Assembly (NCBI RefSeq): GCF_902806685.2
Contig: NC_048553.1
Coordinates: forward strand, 9,965,099 to 10,029,098
From: Maniola hyperantus
Taxonomy: Eukaryota > Arthropoda > Insecta > Lepidoptera > Nymphalidae
Direction of reading: 5' to 3'
Length of the DNA: 64,000 nt
Shown: positions 32,494-45,345 of the stretch, piece after piece
Layout of the letters: each line of letters begins with the position of its first letter
How positions within the stretch are numbered: the first letter of the stretch is position 1
Translations under genes and position numbers: made by a program
Notes under the pieces: model-generated
What the model saw: only the letters and a program-made list of their open reading frames with translations
Told to the model about the DNA's origin: nothing
The model's database searches: none

Positions 32494-32660
32494 GAGGCCG
32501 GGGCTGGCGCGTATCGAGCCGACAGCGCACTGACGTCACACTGCGTCACGACGCCAGCGCCGCCGCCACCGCCGCGCGCAGCCGCCCGCCCGCCTAACCT
32601 TCCACAACCGGCACGCTGACACGCCGCGCGCCGCTCTGCCGGCGCTTTCCGCGCACGCAC
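32490..32660 (-). promoter_or_regulatory. Predicted Atpalpha promoter with CRE
   Basis: A GC-rich block directly upstream of predicted exon 1. It holds a perfect palindromic CRE, TGACGTCA, at 32531-32538, and a second CRE-like tgcgtcacg next to it at about 32542-32550. An arthropod initiator-like tcagtc lies at 32495-32490, about 36 bp downstream of the CRE. No TATA box seen. The TSS is inferred only. Confidence 0.5.
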
Positions 32661-33500
32661 CGGCTTATCACTAGCACCCTTATCGCGTACAATAGAGCCT
32701 CGAGCACCCAGCGTTTTATCAAATGACTCCTTCGTAAAGCTAATACTTAATGCTACTTATGTAAAAACCTTAACTTTTTTTATGACCGCTTTTCTTCAAA
32801 GCGGCGGGACGCTGTCATCAACCCAGCTCGAGTATAATTTTGAATACTTTCTTATAGGAAGGAGACAGGCAGTCTCCACCCAGCCACTGTAGCTAAAAAT
32901 CCATAGCTATTACTAGATAAATATATACTTATAGCTGTTGTATCAATTAATTACAGAACAAAATTGGTGTGCTTTATCCAAAACTGTTTTACATCAATTT
33001 CAACCTATCCTGTTTCGGCTTTTGTATGTAATAAATGTCAGATATATTTTTAGACGTTAGATGGATAATTCAAGACATCAGTGGTCTGCGAAGCAATTTG
33101 ATGGGTAGAGCACACATTTGCGGTTATTTTATGGCATTCGCATTACGATAATGCCTTAACATCAGCAAATAAATAAATTGTAGTCGTATATTTTTATAGC
33201 CTACAGGTCTCGTAAAGCCACGTCACGTTTTGTTAAGCTTTTATTTAACTTGCCGTGTTAGTATGCACTCAAATCTTGCAACTAAATATACCAGTTCAAT
33301 ATGGCAAGGCCAACAGTTGTGTTTTTCAATTTTTCCAATTATATTTTTTCAGATTTGTCTAAATTTAGATTGGGGGCGTTGTTTTTCTTCGCAAATCATT
33401 AAAATTTTCGAAACTAAATCTAGGGCGAATTTACTTGTTCGCGAAAGCAAGACACTTCTTAGTAGGTACACTGTATTTAGGTATTAGGTAATACACCTGC
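32661..33500. other. Upstream flank, no gene seen
   Basis: AT-rich sequence upstream of the promoter. I see no conserved coding motif on either strand. Confidence 0.4.
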
Positions 33501-33504
33501 AATG

Positions 33505-33755
33505 ACAACCTTCACAACTGCCGCCTGTTGTGCCAGATCCTTTTTACCACGCACATGCAAACTGTGGAATCAACTCCCTTAGGCGGTGTTCCCATTAGAT
33601 TACATGGGGTTGTTCAAGGGTCGGACCAACAAATTCCTGAAAGGCCGGCAACGCATTGGTGGATCCTCTGGTACTGCAAATGTTCATGGGCGGCGGTAAT
33701 CACCTAACTTCAGGTGACCCGCCTGCTCGTTTGCTCGCCATTTTTATATTTTAAA
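33505..33755 (+). mobile_element. Jockey-like LINE 3' end
   Basis: It contains the degenerate ORF end (ctgtggaatcaactccctta, aaattcctgaaaggccggca) and the tail tgttcatgggcggcggtaat with caggtgacccgcctgctcg, then a T/A-rich end. Same family as 50370-50505. Confidence 0.75.
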
Positions 33756-34349
33756 AAAACTAGAAGTAAAACTTACTATACTAAACTTAGTATTACTTCG
33801 AGACTTCACATTGTATGAAAATAAAATGTATTGAAGTGTGAAATAAGTAACTTTATTCATATTAGCGTTGTAAAATTAGTTGGTAAGTAATCAGGTCAGG
33901 TTTTTGATATGTTCAATATGATGGTTTTTGATCCCGGAATGGTCATTGTAATGTAATATTTAAAATATATGTTTGTTTTAAAATAAAAAATATATATTAC
34001 ATATTCTGTGTTTGGTCTAGTATTTTCTAATCTAGAAGACCCAGAAGTTAATCAACGTATCAACTCTGAAGGATAGTGCCGATGCACGAACAACATATTT
34101 TATTGACAGAAAGCATAGGCAGTACCTAAAGGGTAAACTATTTATAAATAATCGATCATGAAAATTGCATCGGGTTCTCGGAATATTCGAGTACAATGGA
34201 TGCCTTACTCGATTCGTGTCATGGATATACACGGTGGGGGAGTTTAATGGAAAATAGTGCAAAGCTTTCGCGTTTCAACTTCCTATACAACGCGATTTAC
34301 TGCCATGCGGTCACTGGATTATACAATTTACTTTTGAATTTATATTGAA

Positions 34350-35215
34350 CTAGATGATGCCCGCGACTTCGTTCGCGTGGAATTCGGTTTTTAAAAATCC
34401 CGTGGGAACTCTTTGATTTTCCGGGATAAAAAGTAGCCTATGGCACTCTACAGGTCATTTTTATTTTTTTATTTTTTAGTATTCTATATTAGTACTATTG
34501 TAATATACTAGCAAGTAAGCAATTTACAGTATATTGAACTATGAATCGTTAGTTGAAAGCATTATAACTATAGGCATGCAAAAAATCACGTCAATCCGTT
34601 GCTCTGTTACGACGTGATTGAAGGACCAACCTATAAACCAACAAACCGTGTGATGGGTAGTGATTACTAGATGATGCTCGCGACTTCGTCCGTGTGTCTT
34701 TTGATTTTTTAGGATTCCGTACCTCAAAAGGAAAAACGGAACCCTTATAGGATCACTTTGTTGTCTGTCTGTCTGTCGGTCTGTCGGTCTGTCAAGAAAC
34801 CTACAGGGTACTTCCCGTTGACCTATTATCATGAAATTTGGTAGGAAGGTAGGTCTTATAGCTGACATTTTGGGAAAAATCTGAAAACCGTGAAAAAAAA
34901 TTAAATTGTGGTCATGAACTACTAATTAGTATTTTCAATTTATTTTCGAAGTAATTACTATATCAAGTGGGGTATCATATGAAAGGTCTTCTTCACCTGT
35001 GCATTCTAAAACAGATTTATTTTTATACATCATAGTTTTTGAATTATCGTGCAAAATGTCGAAAAAATACGACTGTAGTACGGAACCCTCAATGCGCGAA
35101 CCTGACTCGCACTTAGCCGGTTTTTTAATGCAGAGGGTTCTTTGATTTTCCGGGATAAAGTGTACCCACGAAATTTAAAAACCTTAAACGACGTGAACGA
35201 AGTCGCGGGTATCAT
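34350..35215. mobile_element. Nested interspersed repeats D and F
   Basis: A (GTCT)n-associated repeat (ctagatgatgcccgcgactt at 34350, ending cgaagtcgcgggtatcatct at 35215) is interrupted by a reverse family F copy. F covers about 34690-35130 and includes tgtctgtctgtctgtcgg. The order suggests F inserted into D. Confidence 0.6.
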
Positions 35216-35534
35216 CTATTTGGTACAGAGATAGCTTGCATCCCTAGGACGAACATAGGCTACTTTTTATACCGGAAAATACTCATGGAATTTTAAAAAA
35301 CCTAAATCCACAAGAACCAAATCCGTTACATATAATCGGAGCGATAAGTGGAAATTGTCACAAATAGATATAGCCTAGTCATAGTCAAGTCAGTGCCGTG
35401 GCCCCGTGGGGCGCCAGTGGCACCGGTCAGATATTAATTTCCGCCACTCAACGTTCGCCCTCGCGCAATCACACGTCAGCAAATACAGACGGACCCTGGG
35501 GTATAACTACCGGTCAGAGTACTGGCAGAGTGAG

Positions 35535-35835
35535 CTCAGTGAGTGCAGAGTGGGGAAACTCGGTTTGATCCTGAATGGACGATAAAATAAAAAATAAAAA
35601 TCTTTTTTATTCGAATAAACTTTTACAAGTACTTTCGAATAGTCGGATGCATCTACCACTGGTTCGGAATGCCTTTCAATATGTCAAATATGTCAAATAA
35701 TAGGCTATGGTGACGTAAAATCAAAGAAAAATAGGTTTACTTTTGGGCTATCGGCGTCATATGTACTACCATTCGACGCCTGCAAGTGACGTCGAAGCCT
35801 CGACGTTTTGTTAGAAGCTCCCCAACTGTCGCGAA
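35535..35835. mobile_element. Repeat family G, interrupted by a LINE-like tail
   Basis: G blocks at both ends (aaactcggtttgatcctgaa; gacgtcgaagcctcgacgtt) are separated at about 35582-35690 by a segment with ctaccactggttcggaatgc. I have seen that segment as part of lepidopteran LINE 3' regions. Confidence 0.6.
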
Positions 35836-37019
35836 CTATGCTATTGTTCGAAAGACATACATTTGCAGCAAGGAAATATATTGCAAAGTGTACTAGCGAT
35901 AAAACGCCGCGGGTCACGGGTGTCACCAAATGGCAGGTACGAGTATTAATTTCCGGTACATTATCACCCTCCAAGACACGTCAGCAAATATAGATGTAGT
36001 AAATAAGTACCTGTATATTAAAAGGTTTGTCATATTATATAGAACGCGTACATGGAGACTAGGCATCAATAACGGTGCTATAGTAACGTCATATATTATT
36101 ATTTTTTAAAATAAAAAAAGCAAGCAAACGAGCAGGATTCGTTGGAAGGATCTGGAAGCTCACCGCACTGATATTCCACGAAAACGATATGTGATTAAAA
36201 GAAAGGGTTACAACCGTCTCCTTTCGTCAAAATCCGTTAAACGAACGGGCCGTGGAAAGCTGGCAAACAGACAGACATACACACTTTGCATTTATAATAA
36301 TAGTAGGTATGGATTACATTCTGAGGCAGCACAAAAGTCAGTTCACCACTTTATTGAGACTTAAGTACTTGAACTTAAATTATTTTAGTTATTTCGTATT
36401 TGATATAATAAATTGAATAACTACACGGTCGGTCGCAAGTTCAATTTGTTGAATGAAATAAACAACTCAACTAATAGGTTGACTATTTCAATTTTCTAGT
36501 TAGGTGGGTATAGGTATGCTTTGTAAATACGGCTATTGTATTACACGTTCGTACATGTATTTGTTAATTGTACAGGTCACAGTCTATTACATAATACCAG
36601 TGCCTCAAGGTTGCGTGGCAATGTAATATTAACACATAATAAATAATTCACTTAACTGTTATAGGCAAGGGCTGTGTGAAGGTACCTTTACCCTACGATA
36701 CTTGTGCACGTACGGTCTACTTCAAACGGTACTTCATGTCGAATAAAGTTGAAGTTGAAATAAGAAGAATGAAGATTTATAATAACTTATTTGCTTTTAC
36801 TTATTGCTTGAACGTGCAAATCAATACTAATATTATAAAGAGGTAATGTTTGTAAGTTTGTTTGAGTGACATAGACTATATTTTATTATCAGAAAAGTTA
36901 TAGATCCCTATGAAATTGCAATAAGGTACCCATGCGAAGCTGGGGCGGATCGATAGTAAGTAAAAATTCATATTGTTTTACATTTTCCAATAAGGAAAAT
37001 GCTACAAGGGCACTCTGAA

Positions 37020-37110
37020 AAAGCGGTGATAGCACAGTGGTTAAGACGTCGAGCTCAGTGACGGACGGGATTCGATTCCGGGCACGCACCTCTAACTTTT
37101 CGGAGTTTAA
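37020..37110 (+). mobile_element. tRNA-like head of the SINE family
   Basis: A-box-like tagcacagtgg and B-box-like ggattcgattcc are followed by gcacgcacctctaacttttc, exactly the order at the head of the copy at 49461-49768. Not a functional tRNA: there is no closing acceptor stem. Confidence 0.75.
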
Positions 37111-37344
37111 TAATTCACAAGTACTAATTTTGTAAGAGGAAAGATTCGTTTGTTCCTCAATCGATAAACCATGGAACTACTGAACCAATTTTGATAATCT
37201 GTTCACCATTAGAAAGCTACTTTATTCAAAAGTATAATACGTAAAATTTAACTTTTCACGAGCTATTTTACATACCGTCTTATTTAAAAGGTGAACATAG
37301 AGTTAAAATGGCGCGTGAGAAGACATTTTGTACGGACTATAACA

Positions 37345-37565
37345 TCACTACCCATATTATAAATGCGATTGTTTGTTGGTCTGTGGGTTTGTTGGTTTGT
37401 CCTTTAGTCATGTCGCAACGGATCGACGTGATTTTTTGCATGGGTATAGTTGAAGACCTCAAGAGTGACATAGGCTAGTTTTCATCCCGGAAAATCAAAG
37501 TACTCCCCCGGGATTTTTAAAAAACCTAATTCCACGAAACGAAGTCACGGCTAAAGTCTAGTTAG
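37345..37565 (+). mobile_element. Interspersed repeat family D variant
   Basis: It starts ttataaatgcgattgtttgt, continues aacggatcgacgtgattttt and cataggctagttttcatccc, and ends near cgaagtcacggct. Same family tail as 45580-45690. Confidence 0.55.
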
Positions 37566-38489
37566 AAACATAACATACACAAAGCGTGTACAGAATACCG
37601 GTTTAACATTAACAATAAGATCCTCTTAGAGGTTTAATGGCACACTTGACCTTCTATAATGACCCCTCCTATCACGCTCCCCTCGTCTTACTCCGAGGCT
37701 GTTGCCGTTATCAGTGACAGCTAAATGCGGCGCGAAAAGCGACAAAAGACAAAATTTTCATGAACTTTATTTTAACACTAGCGACCTGGCTTCGCACGGG
37801 TACACTTACAATTTTTGTAGGGATCTATAATTTTTTTTCAAAATAGAATATAGTGGGCTATAAGTAGGCTCTGAGTGACGTGTAGGTGTCTCTCAGAAAT
37901 AATGTAGCTTTCTACTGGTAAAATAACTTTCAAAAACGGTTCAGTAGTTTCAGAGATTACTTCTTAAAACAAACTTACAAACTTTACCATTTTATAATAT
38001 TGGTACAGAAGTATAGATTAGTATAGATAACAAAGGTACAACTTTCTTCTAAACAAACCGACATAAAGTAGGAATTTTGTTTAACATTTACATCATCAAA
38101 ATTCTGTAGGTACACTACCAATCTGGATAGTTTCAACTTTAAATAAAATAGGGCTCACAGTTGAACGCATATCGGTTCGCGAGCGCAGTGTGTCCTGCTA
38201 TTGTGAGTGTTTTTCATTTCAGAAGGCCTACGCTGGAATTTTAAACAAAAGAGTTTTCTCATTTTCTCACCAGTAGTCTCTCAGTGACTCTATTGTGTCG
38301 AATATATTTTTATTACCAGCAGATGTGTACCACTGCGTCAGTGTAACTGTAGATAACTAGAAAACTAATAGACTAAACAGTACTACTACTACTATATACT
38401 AACATAGTTTTTTAAGCATTATATGTGTACTAACAAAATATGGGTCTTTGTTGCCTTATTAAATAAAGAATTAAATTAAATTAAATTAA

Positions 38490-39666
38490 AAGCCAGCGCG
38501 AGCCAGACCTTTATTTTATAAAAGCTGAAAGTTTCTCTGCTTGTTTTCCCCAACACTGGGAGAAGCGTCACCCCGTACCCCGATTGTCATGTCTACCTGA
38601 CGCGTATTGTACATATATCGTAAAGGTACACCTTTTGTCAAGATCGGGTCAGCAGTTGAACCGTGAAAAGGCGACAGATAGAAAGACATAGTACTTTAGC
38701 ATTTATAATATATAGTAGGAACGATGGAGTCATGATAGAAGATGCAAGCTACCATCTCTGTGCTAAATTGCGTTAAGATTATTACTATGATATATTATTA
38801 CTGTTTTTTATCCAAGCACTGCGTGCTACTGTTTGTTGATCCGAATAAAAAAAAAAAAGATTGGTTCAGCGGTGGAGAAGTGATAAAAGGACTGATAGAC
38901 ATTAAGGATAGTTAGGTCAACAGTGATAAAACATTACTACCATGCTGAACATTACTTCTATATTGAATTGAATTGAACTGTTAAGTTATAAAACACTGGT
39001 ACAACCATTGAATTATTATGTACGGTACAACACACTGAATATTTTCAGGCATTATTCAATGAGAAGACTCAACGAGATTTGTATAGAAGATTAATTAGGT
39101 GTTTTAAAGTGACGTTAAAGATTAATTAGATGTTTTATAGTGACGTTAATGTTTTCGTGAAAGTCGTTTCAATGCGGTGAGATAAGATTGTTTTAAAAAC
39201 CATCACTCAAAGAGCTTTTTAAAGAACGCTATGAAACTTATAGTTACACTAGCTTATGCTCGCGACTTCGTCCGCGTGGACTACAAAATTTCAAACCCCT
39301 ATTTAACCCCCTTAGGAGTTGAATTTTCAAAAATCCTTTCTTAGCGGATGCCTACGTCATAATAGCTATCTGCATGCCAAATTTCAGGCCGATCCGTCCA
39401 GTAGTTTGAGCTTGTTTGATAGATCAGTCAGTCAGTCAGTCAGTCAGTCAGTCAGTCAGTCAGTCAATCAGTCAGTCACCTTCTCCTTTTATATATATAT
39501 AGACTAGCTTATGCCCGCGACTTCTTACACCTTTTTTACCTGTTATCTCCCAAAGCCACCATGATCCAAACTTCATAGTCGCTGATCGTTCTTCCCTGTG
39601 TTGGGGACAATACGCAGATAAACTTTCAGCTTTTATAAAATAACGAAGGTCTGGCCCTCACGGGCT
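38490..39666. repeat. Inverted pair of a short dispersed repeat
   Basis: 38490-38590 (cagacctttattttataaaa) and 39565-39666 (attataaaa-type, gaaggtctggccctcacggg) are inverted, diverged copies about 1 kb apart. Confidence 0.5.
39247..39510 (+). mobile_element. Repeat family C with long (TCAG)n tract
   Basis: It starts actagcttatgctcgcgact. The (TCAG)n run at about 39423-39478 has roughly 14 units with one change. Confidence 0.7.
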
Positions 39667-40813
39667 CTCTCTCCATTATTTAAAGGTAAATTTTGTAGTG
39701 AAATGTTTAAGTTGATACGTACTTTTTGACCTTAAGTTTTGATTGGTTCTCCTATAAACAACAAAGTCGTAGCAACACTTTTTGTCAAACTATGACCTAT
39801 GAGTTACAAGGACTATACTACTCTACGTAGAGTGAGTGATATAACTATGAACTGTTTATGTATCTAGTGACGACGTATCTTTTCACAAAGGAAGGTGGCA
39901 TACTTCATCTTAGAAATATATCATCAGTCAAGTAAATCTCCTACTTTCCAATCAAGCGGTTCTAGAAATATCTAGCGCAGTCTAATATTTTCAATCGCCT
40001 AAAAATGATTGTAATATCATAAACCGTTCATTCAAGTTCAAGATTAATGTAAACCTGCCTTCATTTGAAAATCTTAGACGCGGCGCTAACTTATTAATAT
40101 CGTGTTATTTACTGTTCAATTAATACTAGCATAGACGATAAAATAATCTCAAGCATTATTTTACAGGAACTTATTGCCTATCTCTAGGTAGGTAGAGAGA
40201 TACCTATAACAAAGTTTCCGTTCCCAATCCAATTATATCCGAAACTAAGTTCCACTAGAAAATCCAGTTTCTCTCCGGTGTAGATAATTTTGTTTGATGT
40301 CGGAGGGATTTCGCCCACGGCCGCCGGGTAAATAGTAAATACACCAATCAATAGCACGATACGTTAGTGGCTATTAGGATTTAGGACATCTAACAAGTAC
40401 GCATGCACCGAATTGGGGGCTTTCCCGGGCATTAGGTATTACGTTAGCCGCTCGATTTTATGGGGAAAATATTTTAATTTAATAACCTATTTATGTATTT
40501 GTGTCTTGTTCATCACTGTGTGTATCTGTTTGAAAGCGCTATCTCAAAAAGTGCTAAACTTTTTTTATCTATTTGGGTAGATATCAGTAAGCAGATTGAC
40601 TTAATCCTGGAGAAGCCAATACCTTGACTAACTAATTAGTCACTATAGACACAGATTAGCACAGAGTTGTGATTAAAAAGAACGGAAAAGCCAGGCATCA
40701 AGCTTTTTGAAACTGCTCTTAGCTCTGTTAACTAACACCATTAAATAAAGCTTTAATAAAAGTAATGGGCATTTTTTTCATAATGTTACAGAGTATAGCG
40801 CATACAGTTTGAA

Positions 40814-40937
40814 AACTCACTCGCCATTTTTGCTCTATGTGTCAGTGTTATGTCAAAAGTACGATTTTAGTCCCCTAAAATCTAACCGTACTTTTGATAC
40901 AACAGTTGACACATAAAGCAAAAATGGCGAGTGAGTT
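40814..40937. mobile_element. Foldback MITE, 124 bp
   Basis: Arms aactcactcgccatttttgc and gcaaaaatggcgagtgagtt are perfect inverted copies. Inner arms (tgtcaaaagtacg, cgtacttttgata) also pair. Confidence 0.8.
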
Positions 40938-41407
40938 CTGAAAATTTATGCATTATACACACAAGTGTTTATAATGCGCTTATAATATGGGTGATGACTG
41001 TCCTCATGACGTCAACCTTTTACACTGTTTTTAGTGAATACTTTAATTAAAGCCTAGTACTTTCGAGTTTTAATGATGCTCCGCAAAGCCGGTGCACTTC
41101 GGAGTAAATAGACACGGCAGTAGGTCAGACTACACTCGCGAGATAAACTGTGCGAAATGTCCCACTATCCTACAAAAATATACTGAAAAGAAATGTGACA
41201 TGTCAGCGATCTTGAACCCAGTGGGACTAACGCCCGTTTTTCCTCTGTGCTAACACGGAAGTTATGATTATCACATTGCTATTATCGCTATTGTTGTAAT
41301 TTAATACATATTTACCAAATCGTGGTAAATAATAGTATAATTACTATTTTAATATCAATACCTACAACAATATATCGACAACTCTTCCCATTTTTTATTT
41401 TTTTAAT

Positions 41408-41600
41408 AGACTAGCGCTTGGCTGCAATCAGACCTGGGTGGCAACTGGCAAGTGATGATGCAGCCTAAGATGGAGCGCGCTTGCCTAGAAGATACCTATT
41501 CACTCTTGTCTTGAAGGTACCCATATCATAATTCGGTGGGAAAACTGATGCTGGAAGGGTGTTCAAAATCTTGGCGAATCGAATTAGAAATGAAGAGGCT
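41408..41600 (+). mobile_element. Interspersed repeat family B
   Basis: It starts actagcgcttggctgcaatc, contains gatgatgcagcctaagatgg, then tcttgtcttgaaggtaccca. Longest copy of this family here. Confidence 0.65.
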
Positions 41601-41904
41601 TCGTACGTATCCGGGGAATTTCGACTACTATTCATACAAATAAACTATTTAATTTCATTTTATTTGAAGGAAAAAACTTGTTTCCTTCAGCTAGTGTTTG
41701 TATTTATGCCTGCCAATGTACTCGTAGGCGAAGTCTCGCTAGTGTGGCTGTTTTCAAATTTTTGTTCCAAACTCTAGTTGACTGTCTTGAACTGTGACAC
41801 TACCGAGTACGAATTGGTATTGGTATATAACCAAAAATTTGAGATAGGGCCACATGCCCTCAGTTCACAGTCGATAATCAAGATCAACTGATTATTTTAT
41901 GATG

Positions 41905-42450
41905 CAATTCGTCCACGTGGCCTACACAAATTTCAAACCCCTATTATACCCCCTTGGGTTGAATTTTCAAAAATCATTTCTTAGCGGATGTCTACGTCAT
42001 CTGCATGTCAAATTTCAGCCCGATCAATCCAGAAGTTTGAGCTGTGCAGTGTGCGTTGCGTAGTCAGTCACTTTTTCCTTTTAAAATAAATAGAGTTTAA
42101 AACGATAATATAATTTGATTTTTTGCTCCCGCCGCGGCCAAATTGTTTTATTGGTATCTTTTTCTCGGCGCATCTACATATTATAGTGAATTATTATTAT
42201 TAATCTATCCTTTTCACATTTTTGTTAAAAATCATTTTCGTTATGGCCCCTTAATCCGCTACTGCAGGAAAAGAAGAGTCATTAAATGTCAAAAGGTGAC
42301 TGAGGAGAACAAAAAGATTATGAGCACCGATAAATTTAACAAGGTAGCGTATGCACGGTTCTGATCCGTCCACTAGTTTGAGTTGTGCGTTGATAGATCA
42401 GTCAATCAATCAGTCAGTCAGTCAGCTTTTCCTTTTATAAACTTAGATAC
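41905..42450 (+). mobile_element. Repeat family C, two pieces
   Basis: 41905-42100 and 42362-42450 carry the family C body and its cgttgatagatcagtcaatc tail. The sequence between them is unrelated and may be an insertion. Confidence 0.5.
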
Positions 42451-42597
42451 TTAACATCATAAACAGACAATTTGATATTAGACACAAGGCAGCGAGTAGC
42501 CATTCCTATCGTGGGAAAAGTCTGCTGATATGTAAGTTAACTTACTGTATCTCTTATCACATTGGTAAGTTCCTACTTTAGGCGGCTTACTACAGTC

Positions 42598-42745
42598 ATT
42601 CATCATCATGATCAACCTACCACCAACCCACTACTGAACACGAGTCTCCTCTCAGAACGAGAAGGGTTTGGCGATAGTCTATCACGCTGGACAAATGCGG
42701 ATTGGCAGACTGTGAGAAAAAGCAGTCTCATATATCTTACAACAC
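42598..42745 (-). mobile_element. SINE fragment
   Basis: catcatgatcaacc, tctcctctcagaacgagaag and atgcggattggcagactgtg match the tail half of the SINE at 49461-49768. Head absent. Confidence 0.7.
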
Positions 42746-42839
42746 TTGACATGAAAAAAGAGTAGCTCTTATGTAAGGCGTTAGTAGCAGAGACAAGGCA
42801 ACGGGGTAGTCAGTCCGACCGCGTGAAAACTCGCCTGAT

Positions 42840-42995
42840 ATGAAAATTCGTCGTCGGGCGGTATTTGGGCGTAGAGTGGGCGGCGCGTGGTTCGGGGAGG
42901 GGGCACGAAGGCTCTATTTGGGTCACCCGGGGCTCCCCACGATCAATACGCGAGAGCCGGCGCGCGCCGCTTACCCTCTTACTAGCGCCGCCTTG
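42840..42995. promoter_or_regulatory. CpG-rich patch in AT-rich DNA, possible promoter
   Basis: GC- and CpG-rich sequence (cgtcgtcgggcggtattt, gccggcgcgcgccgctt) with no match to repeats in this window. It could be an upstream promoter of Atpalpha, a promoter of another transcript, or an unrecognised repeat. No TATA or clear initiator. Confidence 0.25.
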
Positions 42996-43244
42996 CCATA
43001 TACCTAACGGTCTAAAAGGTCTCTCGCACTGGTCCATCGACATTAATTATTATATTAATAGTTCTTATAAGCAGTATTGGCAATAATGACGTAATTTCGG
43101 CACGCTCGTAAACGCGCGACATGGCGACACGCACCTAAAGCCAATCACGCACGAGCGAAAACTCGCTTATAAATCGTTTATACGTGCGGCCAAGTCGTAT
43201 AACTCAAAATGGCTTGAGTGAACATATTGCTTGTATAATCCATA

Positions 43245-43520
43245 CTGAAAGTCCCTCTGTCTACTAGCTTTTCACGGCCCATCCGTACTTATAGCCGATT
43301 TTGACGAAATTTTGTACAGAAATAGCTTGCATAGCGGAAATGGACATAAGCTGTAATTGATCCCAGAAAGTCAAAGAATACTCGATTAAAAAAAACCCTA
43401 AATCCACATGGAAATTTTTTTGGGCATTATCTTCTTGATACAGAGATAATTTTCATCCTGGTGACGGACATAGACTACTTTTTTCCCGGAAATCAAAGAG
43501 TTCCTACTAGATAAGCTACT
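43245..43520 (+). mobile_element. Interspersed repeat family D
   Basis: cttttcacggcccatccg, ttttgacgaaattttgtaca, then two rounds of a cccggaaa...aaagag block. Diverged. Confidence 0.5.
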
Positions 43521-44187
43521 CTAATTCCTGTCAGGAAAAGCTTTAAAATTGGTGGCGATAACAATTTATCGTAAACGGTCGAAGTAATACAGGGAATGTC
43601 TGCGAAGTCCCAAAGAAGAAGCAAGAAGAAGAACGTCATACAGGCGCACGCGTAAGGAACTGAATGAAAACTAATAGAGAACACGCACAAAAGACGGAAA
43701 TGTCAAATTGTGGAAACCAGCCCAGGGAGAAGAAATAAAGAAGGAACTGAATTAAGCACGTTAACCTGTAGCGAGTGATACCAACTATGTGACGCGGCTG
43801 CCACGTGTTTCTTAGGTTGAAGGACTTCATAGTTTCTTGTATTATACTCTGATCAGGGAGACGAGCTAGTAGGGAAGTAAAAAACCACACACGGTCGCAG
43901 ATAACGGATAAAGGGCGTGTTCATATAACAATAGGTAACTATGGTACTAATGAATTAAAGGAAAGTGTATTGAACCTATAATAATTTTTGAATTTGTTTT
44001 AAGTAGATATATTGCACGCCAGAAATGGGCAAACTGTGAGCCGTCAATTAACAACAAGACCTTGTATTATATCCCCGCCAAGCAATGGATACATGAATTT
44101 CAACCGTATGTCAAAGTTCGGTAAGGCCGAGTTTAAGTTGTTATCAAAAAAGACGCTGCGACTCGGTCTAACTCCATTCCGTAGGTA

Positions 44188-44374
44188 CAGTAAGTACCCG
44201 GCAGGAAATATTGTACACCGAACTTTAGAATGAGATTTCGGTTTCGTAGAACGTTGTCTCTGTCGTTGAGACCGACAAAACGTCACATAGATATGAATGA
44301 CAGAGACAACGCTCTACAAAGCCGAAATCTCATTCTAAAGGTCGATGTATATATAATATTTCTTGCCGGCTCTG
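44188..44374. mobile_element. Foldback MITE family H, copy 1
   Basis: Inverted arms with agaatgagatttcggtttcg and cgaaatctcattct, plus an inner gttgtctctgtc / gacagagacaac pair. A TA precedes the left end and the CAGTA end is compatible with a Tc1/mariner-type MITE. Other copies: 56561-56713, 60111-60282, 62946-63118. Confidence 0.75.
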
Positions 44375-44644
44375 GTATATCCGGCTAAGTCTCCAGAGTC
44401 TATAAATGGTATATAAGTAGCTTATCGTTTAATACCGATACCGATCACAGCCAAGTACCTCCTGGCTTTTAGGATCGATATGAAAGTTGATGGCTGGATG
44501 ACCCGCCCTGACGTTCAAGTAAGATTAAAGACCCCGTCCAGCTTATGTCAAGACGGTGTCTTCCGTACATAATAGCGGTATTATAAAGCACTGTTCAAAA
44601 GAATTCATTATTATAAAATCTCGAAGCAAGAACATCCATATCCA

Positions 44645-44960
44645 TACCAATATTATAAATGCGAAAGTGTGTCTGTCTGTCTGTTTGTCTGGTAGTTTTT
44701 CACGGTCCATCCATCCAGCTATAACTAGCATCCCGGCGAAACTCAGTCTCAGAAACTCAGTTTTCCAACGGCATTTTTAAAATCCCTAAGTCCACGCCGG
44801 ACAAACTTGCGGGCATGATGCCTTTGGTACAAAGATAACGTGCATCCCGGAGAGAGATATCGGTTACTTTTTATCCCGGAAAAACAAAGAGTTCCCATGG
44901 GATTCAAAAAAGTCGACAGTCGACACTTACGCGGACGAAGTATCGGGCATAACTGGTGGT
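44645..44960 (+). mobile_element. Interspersed repeat family D with (GTCT)n
   Basis: attataaatgcgaaagtgtg is followed by tctgtctgtctg, tttttcacggtccatccat, a cccggaaaaacaaagagttc block and a degenerate end near 44950. Confidence 0.6.
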
Positions 44961-45121
44961 GAAATAAAAAAGAAAACAATTTACGAGTCTCGGAATGAAA
45001 ACTTGTAAATTGAAAATTTTACCGATCTGAACTTTGTGAGCCTGAATAGAAACGCGAACTAAATAGAAAAGTTTTCCAATACCTAGATTAAAAAAATATT
45101 GATTTCTCAATTTATAAGGTA

Positions 45122-45345
45122 AACTAGATGATGCTAGCGCTACGCGACTTCGTCAGCGTGGATTTCTATTTTGTTTAAATCTCGTGGGAACTCTTTGTAC
45201 GGGATCAAAAGTAACCTATGTCCGGCCCCGGCATGTAAGCTAACTCTGTACCAAATTTCATCAAAACCGGTTAAACAGTTGGGCCGTGAAAAGCTAGCAG
45301 GCAGACAGACACACTTTTGCAATTATAATATTAGTATGGAAGTAT
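45122..45345 (-). mobile_element. Interspersed repeat family D, reverse
   Basis: Starts actagatgatgctagcgcta and ends ttgcaattataatattagta, with gcaggcagacagacacactt near the right end, i.e. reverse of 55180-55387. Confidence 0.65.

Noticed and set aside
37020..37110. tRNA gene
   Set aside because: A- and B-box-like motifs are present, but the sequence continues as the SINE body seen at 49461-49768 and lacks a tRNA acceptor stem.
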